Shown in pieces: positions 5,828 through 12,259 of a DNA stretch of 12,259 nt. The notes beneath the pieces are model-generated. The model had not been told where the DNA came from. It searched no databases and saw nothing but the letters and a program-made list of their open reading frames with translations. The DNA is taken from contig JALSSE010000217.1 of assembly GCA_026984415.1 (NCBI GenBank), forward strand, positions 1 through 12,259, given 5' to 3'. Positions within the stretch are counted from its first letter, which is position 1, and every line of letters begins with the position of its first letter. The position numbers were made by a program, and so were the translations under genes. The DNA is from Hydrogenothermaceae bacterium (GTDB lineage Bacteria; Aquificota; Aquificae; Hydrogenothermales; Hydrogenothermaceae).

Positions 5828-7036
5828 TTAAACAGATTTAATTTTTGCAAATTTCCTTTTTCCAACCTGTAAAACAAATTCTTTTGATAAATCAATATTA
5901 AAATATGGGTCAGTAAATTTTTCTCCGTCTATTTTTACTGCACCCTGTTTTATTAATCTTTTCGCCTCTTTTTTTGATGGGGCAAACCCTGCTTTATAAA
6001 CAAGTTCAAAAAGTGGAATTTCTTTAGTCTCTGAAAGGATTTCTACTTCTGGGATATCTGTTGGAAGTTCTTTTTTTGAGTGAACCCTTTCAAATTCTTC
6101 CAATGCTTTTATTGCTTCATCTTTACCGTGGAACCTTTCAACAATATACAACCCTAACTCTTTTTTAACATCCATCGGGTGAAGTTTACCTTCTTCAACA
6201 TCTTTTTTCATTTTTTCAATTTCTTCAACTGTTAAGTCTGTAAGTAATTCCCAATAATCCCACATCAGTTCGTCTGGTATAGACATTATTTTTCCAAACA
6301 TATCTTCCGGTGGTTCTGTTATTCCAATATAGTTTCCATAGGATTTACTCATCTTTCTGACGCCATCAGTTCCAACTAAAAGGGGAAGAAGTATTGCAAC
6401 CTGTGGTTTTTCTATTCCATATTCTTTTTGAATATCTCTACCAATTAAAAGGTTAAACCTCTGGTCTGAGCCACCTAATTCAACATCTGATTTTATAGCA
6501 ACAGAATCGTAAGCCTGAAGTAAGGGATAAATAAATTCGTGGATTGAAATAGGTTTGTTTTCTTTGTATCTTTTCTTAAAATCTTCCCTTTCTAACATCC
6601 TTGCAACAGTGTACTTTGCAGTTAATTTTATTAAATCTTCAGCTGACATACTACCAAGCCATTCACTATTAAAAACTACTATTGTTTTTTCTGGGTCTAA
6701 TACTTTAAATACCTGTTCTTTATAAGTTTCTGCATTTTTTAGGACATCTTCTTTAGTAAGTGGTGGTCTTGTTTTATCCCTTCCAGAAGGGTCTCCAATC
6801 ATTGCTGTAAAATCACCTATTATAAAATAAACTGTATGACCTAACTGTTGAAATGTCCTCATTTTTTGAAGTAATACCGTATGTCCAAGATGGAGGTCTG
6901 GGGCTGTTGGGTCAAAACCAGCCTTTACTATTAATGGTCTTTCTTCCTTTAATTTTTCCAAAAGTTCTTCTTCGCTGATTATATCAATGGTACCTTTTTT
7001 AATTATCTTTAACTGTTCTTCAGGTGAGTATGCCAA
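5828..7036 (-). CDS. tyrS: Tyrosyl-tRNA synthetase
   Basis: A 402-residue class I aminoacyl-tRNA synthetase that charges tRNA-Tyr in the cytoplasm. Residues 1-235 form the catalytic Rossmann domain with the HIGH-type motif HLGH (49-52), GGSDQR (188-193) recognising tyrosine/ATP, and the KMSKS loop (228-232). A helical anticodon-binding region follows, then a C-terminal S4 RNA-binding domain (about 341-400) with the typical [17 protein letters not shown] pattern. The sequence is of the TyrS2/TyrZ-like branch ([12 protein letters not shown] signature). The start is TTG at 7034-7036, supported by GGAGGA about 6 nt upstream; no better in-frame start is near. It sits between a small membrane protein gene (39 nt upstream) and the yqaA-like gene. 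No T-box is expected or seen. Confidence 0.96.
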   Translation of the reverse strand: MAYSPEEQLKIIKKGTIDIISEEELLEKLKEERPLIVKAGFDPTAPDLHLGHTVLLQKMRTFQQLGHTVYFIIGDFTAMIGDPSGRDKTRPPLTKEDVLKNAETYKEQVFKVLDPEKTIVVFNSEWLGSMSAEDLIKLTAKYTVARMLEREDFKKRYKENKPISIHEFIYPLLQAYDSVAIKSDVELGGSDQRFNLLIGRDIQKEYGIEKPQVAILLPLLVGTDGVRKMSKSYGNYIGITEPPEDMFGKIMSIPDELMWDYWELLTDLTVEEIEKMKKDVEEGKLHPMDVKKELGLYIVERFHGKDEAIKALEEFERVHSKKELPTDIPEVEILSETKEIPLFELVYKAGFAPSKKEAKRLIKQGAVKIDGEKFTDPYFNIDLSKEFVLQVGKRKFAKIKSV

Positions 7037-7075
7037 AATTTTCCTCCAAATAGGTTTTAAAACTTCTAAATCATA

Positions 7076-7408
7076 CTATTTGATAGGTTTCTTTTCAAGA
7101 TTGGTGTTTTTCTGATTTGAATTTTTCTCTCTTTTTTTATTTTCTATTTCTTCAATTTTTTCGTGGAGTTCTAAAATGTCCGTTTTTGCTTTCTCAATAT
7201 TTCTAAAATCCCCTTTCAAAAAGGCGTATGCAATTATAAGTAAAAATCCAATAATAGTGAAAACCCTTGCAAATAAAACCAGTCCAAAACTTTCTAAATC
7301 AGTTTCTGTTGCAAGATAATCAATGGTTTTAATTATAATGGTTGTTCCTATTGAGAAAATCATTAAAAAAAGAATTACAGAAATTAAAATTTTTTGGCTT
7401 TTAGGCAT
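7076..7408 (-). CDS. Small membrane protein with two TM helices and a C-terminal coiled coil, unrecognised
   Basis: A 110-residue protein that I do not recognise. It has two hydrophobic segments (about 6-27 and 43-65) joined by a short acidic loop (TETDLES), then a charged Lys/Glu-rich tail (about 66-110) with a heptad-like part around 71-93 suggestive of a coiled coil. By the positive-inside rule the N-terminus (KSQK) and the tail would be cytoplasmic and the loop periplasmic. The ATG at 7408 has a strong GAGGTGA ribosome-binding site, which argues that it is a real gene. It is the first gene of the minus-strand unit with tyrS and the yqaA-like gene and is divergent from the YfgM-like gene. 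No function should be assigned. Confidence 0.75.
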   Translation of the reverse strand: MPKSQKILISVILFLMIFSIGTTIIIKTIDYLATETDLESFGLVLFARVFTIIGFLLIIAYAFLKGDFRNIEKAKTDILELHEKIEEIENKKREKNSNQKNTNLEKKPIK

Positions 7409-7438
7409 TTAAATCACCTCTATTATTTGTTTGTCAGA

Positions 7439-7466
7439 AAGATATGTGGAATTAAAAATTTTTCAA
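7439..7466 (-). promoter_or_regulatory. Putative promoter of the small membrane protein-tyrS-yqaA unit
   Basis: On the minus strand TTGAAA (complement of 7461-7466), a 16-nt spacer and TATCTT (complement of 7439-7444) precede the ATG at 7408 with a leader of about 25 nt. The -35 matches 5 of 6 consensus bases and the -10 matches 4 of 6. Confidence 0.45.
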
Positions 7467-7476
7467 AATTATTTTG

Positions 7477-7482
7477 TATAAT
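7477..7482 (+). promoter_or_regulatory. Putative -10 element of the yfgM-like/purC/galU/rsmA run
   Basis: A perfect TATAAT lies 27 nt upstream of the ATG at 7510, which has a strong GGAGG at 7501-7505. No clear -35 is present at 16-18 nt. The context TTG-TATAAT in A/T-rich sequence resembles that at 409-417. Confidence 0.5.
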
Positions 7483-7509
7483 AATAGTTAAACAGAGATT
7501 GGAGGAAGT

Positions 7510-8145
7510 ATGAAAAAAGAAAAACTGCCTTTAGAAAAGGATGTAGATATTGAATTTGAATATAAGATTTATTTATTTTGGGAAAGGGTTAGAAAATATA
7601 CAAAACTAATAATTGCCCTTGTTATAGCAGTAATTATTGGAATTTTTGGTTATATCTACAAGAAAAAAGCAGATGAAAAAGTTTTAAATGAAGCCTCTTC
7701 GGTTATTTACAAAGTTGGGGATTTGTATGCAAATGAAAAGTACGACGAAGCTTTAAAACTTATAAAAATGTTTGAAGACCAGTACGGAAACACACCATTT
7801 GTTAAACTTGCAATATCCTATGAGATTTTAATTAATAAAGAAAAAAATAAGGAAAGTTTTCAAAATCCAAAAAAATTAGGTAGTATGCTTGTTTCAAATC
7901 AGTTAAAAGCACAAAATAACGAGTATATTGCTTATTTACATTACAAAAATAAGGAGTATCAGAAATCTTTAAATATACTGGATACAATAACCCAGGAACA
8001 TTTCAATTACATTTCAGCACAGTTATTAAAAGGTGCAGATTTAGTAAAATTAGGTAAATTAAAAGATGCTGAAACTATTTTTAATACAATAAGTGAAACT
8101 TCAAATTATAGATATTTCACAATAGTAGCAAGAGAAAATTTATAA
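7510..8145 (+). CDS. YfgM-like membrane-anchored TPR protein
   Basis: A 211-residue protein with a charged N-terminal cytoplasmic segment (1-32), one TM helix (about 33-50, followed by KKK), and an extracytoplasmic alpha-helical region (about 52-211) resembling tetratricopeptide repeats. These include YANEKYDEALKL (73-84), YKNKEYQKSLNILDTI (145-160) and KLGKLKDAETIF (180-191). Layout, size and the ILDTI...A..LKG pattern fit the YfgM/COG2976 family; E. coli YfgM is a SecYEG-associated periplasmic chaperone partner of PpiD. Orientation contradicts a simple positive-inside reading because both flanks are basic, so N-in topology is assumed from the family. The gene heads the plus-strand run, with purC starting 10 nt after it. 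A generic TPR protein remains possible. Confidence 0.72.
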   Translation: MKKEKLPLEKDVDIEFEYKIYLFWERVRKYTKLIIALVIAVIIGIFGYIYKKKADEKVLNEASSVIYKVGDLYANEKYDEALKLIKMFEDQYGNTPFVKLAISYEILINKEKNKESFQNPKKLGSMLVSNQLKAQNNEYIAYLHYKNKEYQKSLNILDTITQEHFNYISAQLLKGADLVKLGKLKDAETIFNTISETSNYRYFTIVARENL

Positions 8146-8155
8146 AGAGGAAAAA

Positions 8156-8860
8156 TTGGAAAAAAGAGAAAAACTATACGAAGGGAAAGCAAAAATAATT
8201 TATGCAACAGACGAACCAGATAAGGTAATTGCTTATTTTAAAGATGAAGCAACTGCTTTCAATGCATTAAAAAAAGAAACAATAGAAGGTAAAGGAATAA
8301 TTAACAATAAAATATCTTCTTTCTTTTTCCAGCTTTTAGAAAAAAATGGTATTCCAACCCATTTTGTAAAACAGATTTCTGACAGGGAGATGGTTGTTTA
8401 CAGAGTAGAGATTATACCTGTTGAAGTTGTTGTAAGAAATCTTGCAACAGGTAGTATAGTAAAAAGATTGGGAATTCCTGAAAAAACAGAATTTAAGCCA
8501 CCTTTAGTTGAATTTTATCTAAAAAATGATGAATTAGGAGACCCAATTATCTGTTCAGAACATATATTAGCTATGAAATTGGCAACAGAAGAAGAAATAA
8601 AAAAAATGAAAGAACTTGCATTAAAAGTAAACGAAATCCTATCAGAATTTATGGATAAACACGGAATAATTTTAGTTGATTTTAAGCTTGAATTTGGAAG
8701 GAAAGATGGTGAAATTGTTGTGGCAGATGAAATATCTCCTGATACCTGTAGATTCTGGGACAAAAAGACAGGAGAAAGAATGGATAAAGATAGATTTAGA
8801 TTAGACCTTGGAGATTTAACAAAATTTTATGAGGAAGTATTAAAAAGAATTAAAGAATAA
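8156..8860 (+). CDS. purC: Phosphoribosylaminoimidazole-succinocarboxamide synthase (SAICAR synthetase)
   Basis: A 234-residue cytoplasmic ATP-dependent ligase joining CAIR and aspartate to give SAICAR in purine synthesis. Length and motifs match the stand-alone bacterial PurC: LYEGKAK (7-13, nucleotide-binding loop), DEATAFN (30-36), VRNLATGS (93-100, substrate-binding signature), LVDFKLEFG (173-181) and DEISPDTCRFWD (191-202). The start is a TTG at 8156-8158 with AGAGG 5 nt upstream; there is no ATG at the expected N-terminus. It lies 10 nt after the YfgM-like gene and 12 nt before galU, so it is probably in one operon. No purine riboswitch is seen upstream, and no other purine genes are nearby, so it is a scattered rather than clustered pathway gene. 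Confidence 0.97.
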   Translation: MEKREKLYEGKAKIIYATDEPDKVIAYFKDEATAFNALKKETIEGKGIINNKISSFFFQLLEKNGIPTHFVKQISDREMVVYRVEIIPVEVVVRNLATGSIVKRLGIPEKTEFKPPLVEFYLKNDELGDPIICSEHILAMKLATEEEIKKMKELALKVNEILSEFMDKHGIILVDFKLEFGRKDGEIVVADEISPDTCRFWDKKTGERMDKDRFRLDLGDLTKFYEEVLKRIKE

Positions 8861-8872
8861 AAGGGGAGAAAA

Positions 8873-9763
8873 ATGAAAAAAATAACAAAAGCTGTTATTC
8901 CAGTGGCTGGATTTGGTACCAGATTTCTACCTGCAACGAAAGCAACTCCAAAAGAAATGATGCCAATTGTTGATAAACCTATTATTCAATATATAGTTGA
9001 AGAGGCTGTTGCTTCAGGTATAGAAACTATTATTTTTGTAACAGGAAGACACAAAAGGGCAATTGAAGACCATTTTGATTACGCCCCTGAACTTGAGTAT
9101 TCACTTGCGAAAAGTGGAAAAGATGAATACATAGAGATAATCAGGGAGATAAGTAATCTTGCAGATTTTGTTTATATAAGACAGAAAGAGCAGTTAGGTT
9201 TAGGACATGCTATTTCTGTGGCTGAACATGTAATTGGAGAAGAACCATTTGCAGTTCTTTTAGGAGATGAATTAATATACAACCCAACTAATCCCGGAAT
9301 TGGACAGCTGATAGAAGTTTATAAAAAATTTGGAAAATCAGTCCTTGGTACTACAGAAGTTCCAAAAGAAGAAACTTATAAATACGGGATAATAGAAGGA
9401 AAGAAGATAGAAGACTCAATTAGATTAGTTGACAGCCTTGTAGAAAAACCAGACCCAGAGGAAGCACCTTCAAATTCTGCAATTATTGGAAGGTATATTC
9501 TAACTCCAAATATATTTAAAGCTCTTAAAAACACACCTTTTGGAAAAGGTGGAGAGCTTCAGCTGACAGATGCTTTACAGGTTTTAAGACAGGATGAAGT
9601 TATTTATGCTAAAGATATAGAAGGAATAAGACACGATACAGGAAATAAAATTGGTTATATTAAAGCAATTATAGATTTTGCACTTTTAAGGGAAGACACA
9701 AAGGAAGATATAAAAAAATTGTTAAAAGACAAAATGGAAGAGATTGAAAAAAGCACAGCATAA
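8873..9763 (+). CDS. galU: UTP--glucose-1-phosphate uridylyltransferase
   Basis: A 296-residue cytoplasmic nucleotidyltransferase making UDP-glucose from UTP and glucose 1-phosphate. The N-terminal signature GFGTRFLPATKATPKEMMP (13-31) is diagnostic for GalU. Further family features are FVTGRHKRAIEDHFD (55-69), QKEQLGLGHA (near 103-112), LLGDE (near 129-133, metal/sugar phosphate site), VEKP (near 191-194), and GELQLTDA near 227-234. The ATG at 8873 has GGGGAGA upstream. UDP-glucose would supply LPS core or glycogen synthesis, consistent with the glycosyltransferases at 3030-4582. Its last 20 nt overlap the start of rsmA in another frame, so translation of the two is likely coupled. RmlA (dTDP-glucose) is a related family but is excluded by the KATPKEM motif. 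Confidence 0.96.
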   Translation: MKKITKAVIPVAGFGTRFLPATKATPKEMMPIVDKPIIQYIVEEAVASGIETIIFVTGRHKRAIEDHFDYAPELEYSLAKSGKDEYIEIIREISNLADFVYIRQKEQLGLGHAISVAEHVIGEEPFAVLLGDELIYNPTNPGIGQLIEVYKKFGKSVLGTTEVPKEETYKYGIIEGKKIEDSIRLVDSLVEKPDPEEAPSNSAIIGRYILTPNIFKALKNTPFGKGGELQLTDALQVLRQDEVIYAKDIEGIRHDTGNKIGYIKAIIDFALLREDTKEDIKKLLKDKMEEIEKSTA

Positions 9764-10538
9764 GAAATTTTATACAAAAAAGCGTTTTGGGCAGCATTTA
9801 CTTATTTCTGAAGGAATAATAAAGAAAATTGTTGATGAAATACAGATTGAGACAGAAGATATTATTGTTGAAATAGGTGTTGGAACAGGACAATTAACAA
9901 AAGAGATAATAAAAAGAAATCCAAAAATTGTTTATGGAATAGAGATTGATAAAACAGCTTATCCTATAATTGAGGAAAAATTTTCAGATTTTGAAAACTT
10001 TATATTAATTAAAAAAGATTACTTTGATGTAAATCTCTACGAACTTTCAAAAGGTGAAAAAATAAAATTGGTTGGAAATTTACCGTACAATGTTTCATCT
10101 TTAATTTTGGTAGATACAGCTTTTAAAATAGATATTTTAAAATTATGTTTATTTATGATTCAAAAAGAAGTTGCCGAAAAATTAATTGCAAAACCAAAAA
10201 CAAAAAATTTTACTTTTTTAACAGTTTTTATACAAACTTTTTTTGATGTGGAGTATGTAATGAGTGTTCCTGCAAGGTTTTTTTCTCCTCCTCCTAAGGT
10301 AACTTCAGCAGTTGTAAAATTATTACCAAAAAAAGATGTACCTGTTAAAGATATAAAAGATTATAAAAATTTTGTATCTCTCCTTTTTTCACAAAAGAGA
10401 AAGATGTTAAAATCAAAAATCAGTGAAGACATGCTAAATAAGGCTGGGATTAATCCAAAATCAAGGGTTGAAGAGCTTACAACTGAAAATATTTTAAATC
10501 TTTATTTGGTAAATAAAAACTTTATTTCAGAAACTTGA
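9744..10538 (+). CDS. rsmA: 16S rRNA (adenine1518-N6/adenine1519-N6)-dimethyltransferase
   Basis: A 264-residue KsgA/RsmA protein that dimethylates two adjacent adenines in the 3' terminal hairpin of 16S rRNA, late in 30S assembly. Visible motifs are KKRFGQHLL (12-20), the SAM-binding VEIGVGTGQLT (42-52), IEID (66-69), the adenine-pocket NLPYN (112-116), and PARFFSPPPKVTSAVV (176-191). The C-terminal helical domain (about 205-264) contains FSQKRKML. The start is a TTG at 9744-9746 inside the 3' end of galU, preceded by a GGAAGAG-like sequence very close to it; no alternative start exists before the conserved GQHLL segment. After the gene a 53-nt gap follows without a convincing terminator, so the next genes may be cotranscribed. 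Confidence 0.96.
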   Translation: MKKAQHKKFYTKKRFGQHLLISEGIIKKIVDEIQIETEDIIVEIGVGTGQLTKEIIKRNPKIVYGIEIDKTAYPIIEEKFSDFENFILIKKDYFDVNLYELSKGEKIKLVGNLPYNVSSLILVDTAFKIDILKLCLFMIQKEVAEKLIAKPKTKNFTFLTVFIQTFFDVEYVMSVPARFFSPPPKVTSAVVKLLPKKDVPVKDIKDYKNFVSLLFSQKRKMLKSKISEDMLNKAGINPKSRVEELTTENILNLYLVNKNFISET

Positions 10539-10591
10539 TAAATTTTTAATTTTAATTAAATTTCATTCAAAAAAGAGAAAGGTAAGGCAGT

Positions 10592-10873
10592 ATGGTAATA
10601 GGAAACTTGGTTTTAAACTTTTATTTACCCCATGCAGATTCTTTAAAAAGCAAAAGGATGGTTGTAAGGTCTGTAAAAGAAAAGTTAAAGTCAAAATTTA
10701 ATGTATCTGTAGCTGAAGTTGGTTATCAGGATGTGTGGCAGAATGCACAGATTGCTGTTGTTCTTGTGGCACCTGATAAATTCCAGGTTGAGAAATCTCT
10801 CCAAAGTATTGTAAACTTTATAGAATCAACTTATCCAGATTTGTATATTGACATATCAAGGGAAATTTTTTAA
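10592..10873 (+). CDS. DUF503 family protein (YlxP-like)
   Basis: A 93-residue protein with the DUF503 pattern: a beta start (MVIGNLVLNFYLP, 1-13), the hallmark SLKSKRMVVRSVKEKLKSKF (17-36), VSVAEVGYQDVWQNA (38-52), and a C-terminal helix with VEKSLQSIVNFI (66-77). YlxP-type proteins are usually encoded beside infB and rbfA, and B. subtilis YlxP has been linked to ribosome assembly. Here rbfA follows after 12 nt, as in that arrangement, but rsmA rather than infB lies upstream. Both neighbours act on the 30S subunit, which supports the same role by inference. The ATG at 10592 has AAGG-type sequence about 5 nt upstream. Confidence 0.88.
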   Translation: MVIGNLVLNFYLPHADSLKSKRMVVRSVKEKLKSKFNVSVAEVGYQDVWQNAQIAVVLVAPDKFQVEKSLQSIVNFIESTYPDLYIDISREIF

Positions 10874-10885
10874 GCAGGTGATAAA

Positions 10886-11197
10886 ATGAAAACAACACAC
10901 AGAATGGAAAAGATAAACAATCTTTTAAAAAAAACTTTAAGTTCTATTTTTTTAGAAGAGATTGAAAGACCTATAGACAATTTTATAACAATAATTGCCG
11001 TTGATACTAAACCTGATTTAAGTTCTGCAACAATTATAGTTTCTGCTTTAAAAGATGAAGAGCAGATAATAGAAGAATTAAATAGGCAGAGCAGATATAT
11101 AAGAGGTATTTTAAGTAAAAAGGTTAGATTGAGAAAAGTTCCCCAGTTAATATTCAAAACAGACCCGTATAAAGATTTGTTTATGGGAAATGCATAA
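10886..11197 (+). CDS. rbfA: Ribosome-binding factor A
   Basis: A 103-residue KH-like cold-shock factor that binds the 30S subunit and helps 16S 5' helix maturation. It has RMEKINNLLKKTLSSIF (6-22), ITIIAVDTKPDLSSATIIVS (34-53, the family core, in which the usual D.+.A.V.VS pattern is seen), an EEQIIEELNR stretch (58-67), and the closing IRGILSKKVRLRKVPQLIFKTD region (72-93), which is the most conserved part. Length is normal for compact thermophile RbfA. The start ATG at 10886 has AGGTGA upstream. It lies 12 nt after the YlxP-like gene and 2 nt before the secreted YkuD protein gene. Confidence 0.95.
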   Translation: MKTTHRMEKINNLLKKTLSSIFLEEIERPIDNFITIIAVDTKPDLSSATIIVSALKDEEQIIEELNRQSRYIRGILSKKVRLRKVPQLIFKTDPYKDLFMGNA

Positions 11198-11199
11198 AA

Positions 11200-12259
11200 A
11201 TGAAATTAAAAATAGCTTTATTTCTAATATTTGCCTTTTTCATAGGACAGGCTTTTAGTGCAAAATTAGAAAAAAAAGTTATTGAACTTACAGAAAAAGG
11301 AAAATTTGTTGAGGCAATAAAAATCCTTGAAAAGTACGTTTCTACCCACCCAGACGATAAAGAAGCTAAAGACTTACTGGTATCCCTTTATATTTCAAGG
11401 CTTTCTATAGAAGATTTAAAAAGTGTAAAAGACAGAGATAAACGGGAAATTTTGGAAAGTATAAAAGACCAGCTTGAAGATGTTAAAGACCCGTATGTAT
11501 GGATTTTTAGGGGGAAGTTTTTAGAAAAAAACAGTATAGAAAAAGCTTTAGAAAATTATAAAAAAGCCATTTCATATGACCCAGAAAATCCTTTTGTACT
11601 GTACAAAATTGGAAAGTTGTCAAATAAATCAAAAAACTATTATGAAGTTAGAAATGTTTACAGCTCAATTGTTGAAAAGGAGATAATAAAAGGGATTCCT
11701 GAAAATATAGTTTACCTTCCTCCAAACAATTTTGTTTTGGTTGTTGATAAATCTCTACAAACACTGTTTGTTTATAAAACAGACATAAATGGGAATCTAT
11801 CACTTTACAGGTATTACCCATCAACAACAGGTCAGAATTTTGGCGAAAAAAATGCCTCAGGAGATAAAAAAACACCAAGAGGAATTTATTTCTTTAAAAG
11901 ATTTCAGAGTAGATATCAGTTAGGAAATAACCCAACTTACGGTGAAGGGGCTTTTGTTACAGATTATCCAAACCTTATAGACAGAATTTTAAAGAAAGAT
12001 GGGTACGGAATATGGCTCCACGGTTCAGACATAGAAAACAGGGCTATGAAACCATTTCAAACTCAAGGTTGCGTAGTTGTTGAGAATAGAAAAATTAAAG
12101 AACTGAAAAATTACATTAAATTAAACCAAACTCCAATTATTATTGAAGATAAAGTGAGTTTTGGAAAGCAGAGAAAATATATAAAAGATGCAATCATAAA
12201 AAAACTAAACCTATGGAAAAATTCATGGGAAAGGAAAGATATAAAAACTTTCTTTTCTC
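11200..12259 (+). CDS. Secreted TPR + YkuD-domain murein enzyme (L,D-transpeptidase/LD-carboxypeptidase, Csd6/Pgp2-like), 3' end cut by window
   Basis: 353 codons are open from the ATG at 11200 to the right edge with no stop. Residues 1-20 form a signal peptide (KLK, then a hydrophobic core, probable cleavage AFS-A at 20/21). Residues about 22-160 are helical with TPR-like units (GKFVEAIKILEKYV, 34-47; IEKALENYKKAISYDPEN, 113-130). The YkuD catalytic domain spans about 176-315, with the substrate loop TPRGIYFF (225-232), His274 in WLHGSD and catalytic Cys291 in TQGCVVV. After it, LNLWKNSWERKDIKTFF (336-352) looks like the first helix of an NTF2-like domain. This order resembles Helicobacter Csd6 and Campylobacter Pgp2, LD-carboxypeptidases controlling cell shape. 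The Arg that usually follows GC in classical L,D-transpeptidases is absent, as in YafK-like proteins. It is periplasmic, 2 nt after rbfA, with only a weak ribosome-binding site. Transpeptidase versus carboxypeptidase activity is unresolved. Confidence 0.87.
   Translation, partial: MKLKIALFLIFAFFIGQAFSAKLEKKVIELTEKGKFVEAIKILEKYVSTHPDDKEAKDLLVSLYISRLSIEDLKSVKDRDKREILESIKDQLEDVKDPYVWIFRGKFLEKNSIEKALENYKKAISYDPENPFVLYKIGKLSNKSKNYYEVRNVYSSIVEKEIIKGIPENIVYLPPNNFVLVVDKSLQTLFVYKTDINGNLSLYRYYPSTTGQNFGEKNASGDKKTPRGIYFFKRFQSRYQLGNNPTYGEGAFVTDYPNLIDRILKKDGYGIWLHGSDIENRAMKPFQTQGCVVVENRKIKELKNYIKLNQTPIIIEDKVSFGKQRKYIKDAIIKKLNLWKNSWERKDIKTFFS

Noticed and set aside
8515..8763. Minus-strand open frame within purC
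   Set aside because: Its Ser/Phe-rich translation is the mirror of conserved PurC codons.
10539..10591. A/T-rich inverted sequence after rsmA as a terminator
   Set aside because: The pairing is only A-T, with no GC stem or proper T tract. Read-through to the YlxP-like gene is more likely.
10870..11157. Minus-strand open frame covering rbfA
   Set aside because: It looks membrane-like only because it is antisense to Lys/Glu/Asn-rich rbfA codons. rbfA has a strong start and conserved motifs.
11648..11878. Minus-strand open frame within the YkuD protein gene
   Set aside because: It is antisense to the catalytic domain coding region and has no independent support.
1..12259. CRISPR, insertion sequence, prophage, toxin-antitoxin or new defence system
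   Set aside because: No direct-repeat arrays, terminal inverted repeats, transposase or integrase genes, or paired small toxin/antitoxin genes are visible. All genes but one belong to familiar housekeeping or envelope families, and base composition is uniform.

Overview
The window is AT-rich bacterial chromosome. The proteins are rich in Lys, Glu and Ile, Arg is coded mainly by AGA/AGG, genes are tightly packed, and TTG start codons are frequent. Together with a CfiA/PycB-type biotin carboxylase subunit, LPS heptose genes and a diderm-type murein enzyme, this suggests a thermophilic Gram-negative bacterium. A member of the Aquificales (Hydrogenothermaceae, e.g. a Sulfurihydrogenibium-like organism) is my best guess. 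That is inference from composition and gene style, not a database match.

Layout. (1) Positions 1-376, minus: the N-terminal part of murD, running off the left edge. (2) Positions 467-2933, plus: the carboxyltransferase/biotin-carrier subunit of a PycB/OadA/CfiA-type carboxylase, followed 1 nt later by a family-3 O-methyltransferase. A strong rho-independent terminator at 3034-3059 ends this unit. (3) Positions 5177-3030, minus: gmhA and two tandem paralogous WaaE-like GT2 glycosyltransferases, an LPS core cluster that converges on unit 2. The terminator of unit 2 lies inside the last codons of the distal glycosyltransferase. (4) Positions 5244-5334, plus: a tRNA-Ser(TGA) with its own promoter, sitting against the grain between two minus-strand units. 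(5) Positions 7408-5339, minus: an unrecognised two-TM/coiled-coil protein, tyrS and a YqaA/DedA-like membrane protein. (6) Positions 7510-12259, plus: a long compact run of a YfgM-like TPR membrane protein, purC, galU, rsmA (ksgA), a DUF503/YlxP gene, rbfA and a secreted TPR + YkuD murein enzyme cut by the right edge.

How the genes connect. murD and the terminal YkuD protein act on peptidoglycan. GmhA (heptose precursor), GalU (UDP-glucose) and the two glycosyltransferases fit LPS core assembly. RsmA, RbfA and probably YlxP act in 30S subunit maturation, and TyrRS and tRNA-Ser in translation. The carboxylase subunit feeds either anaplerosis (pyruvate to oxaloacetate) or the reductive TCA cycle (2-oxoglutarate to oxalosuccinate); its partner biotin carboxylase is not in the window. 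No intergenic gap exceeds 300 nt.

I found no CRISPR array, insertion sequence, prophage, toxin-antitoxin pair or defence system. This is essentially housekeeping DNA. The points most worth a second look are a His-to-Gln change at a canonical metal-ligand position of the carboxyltransferase, the Csd6/Pgp2-like architecture of the truncated YkuD protein, a terminator embedded in coding sequence, and shared or palindromic -10 elements in divergent promoter regions.
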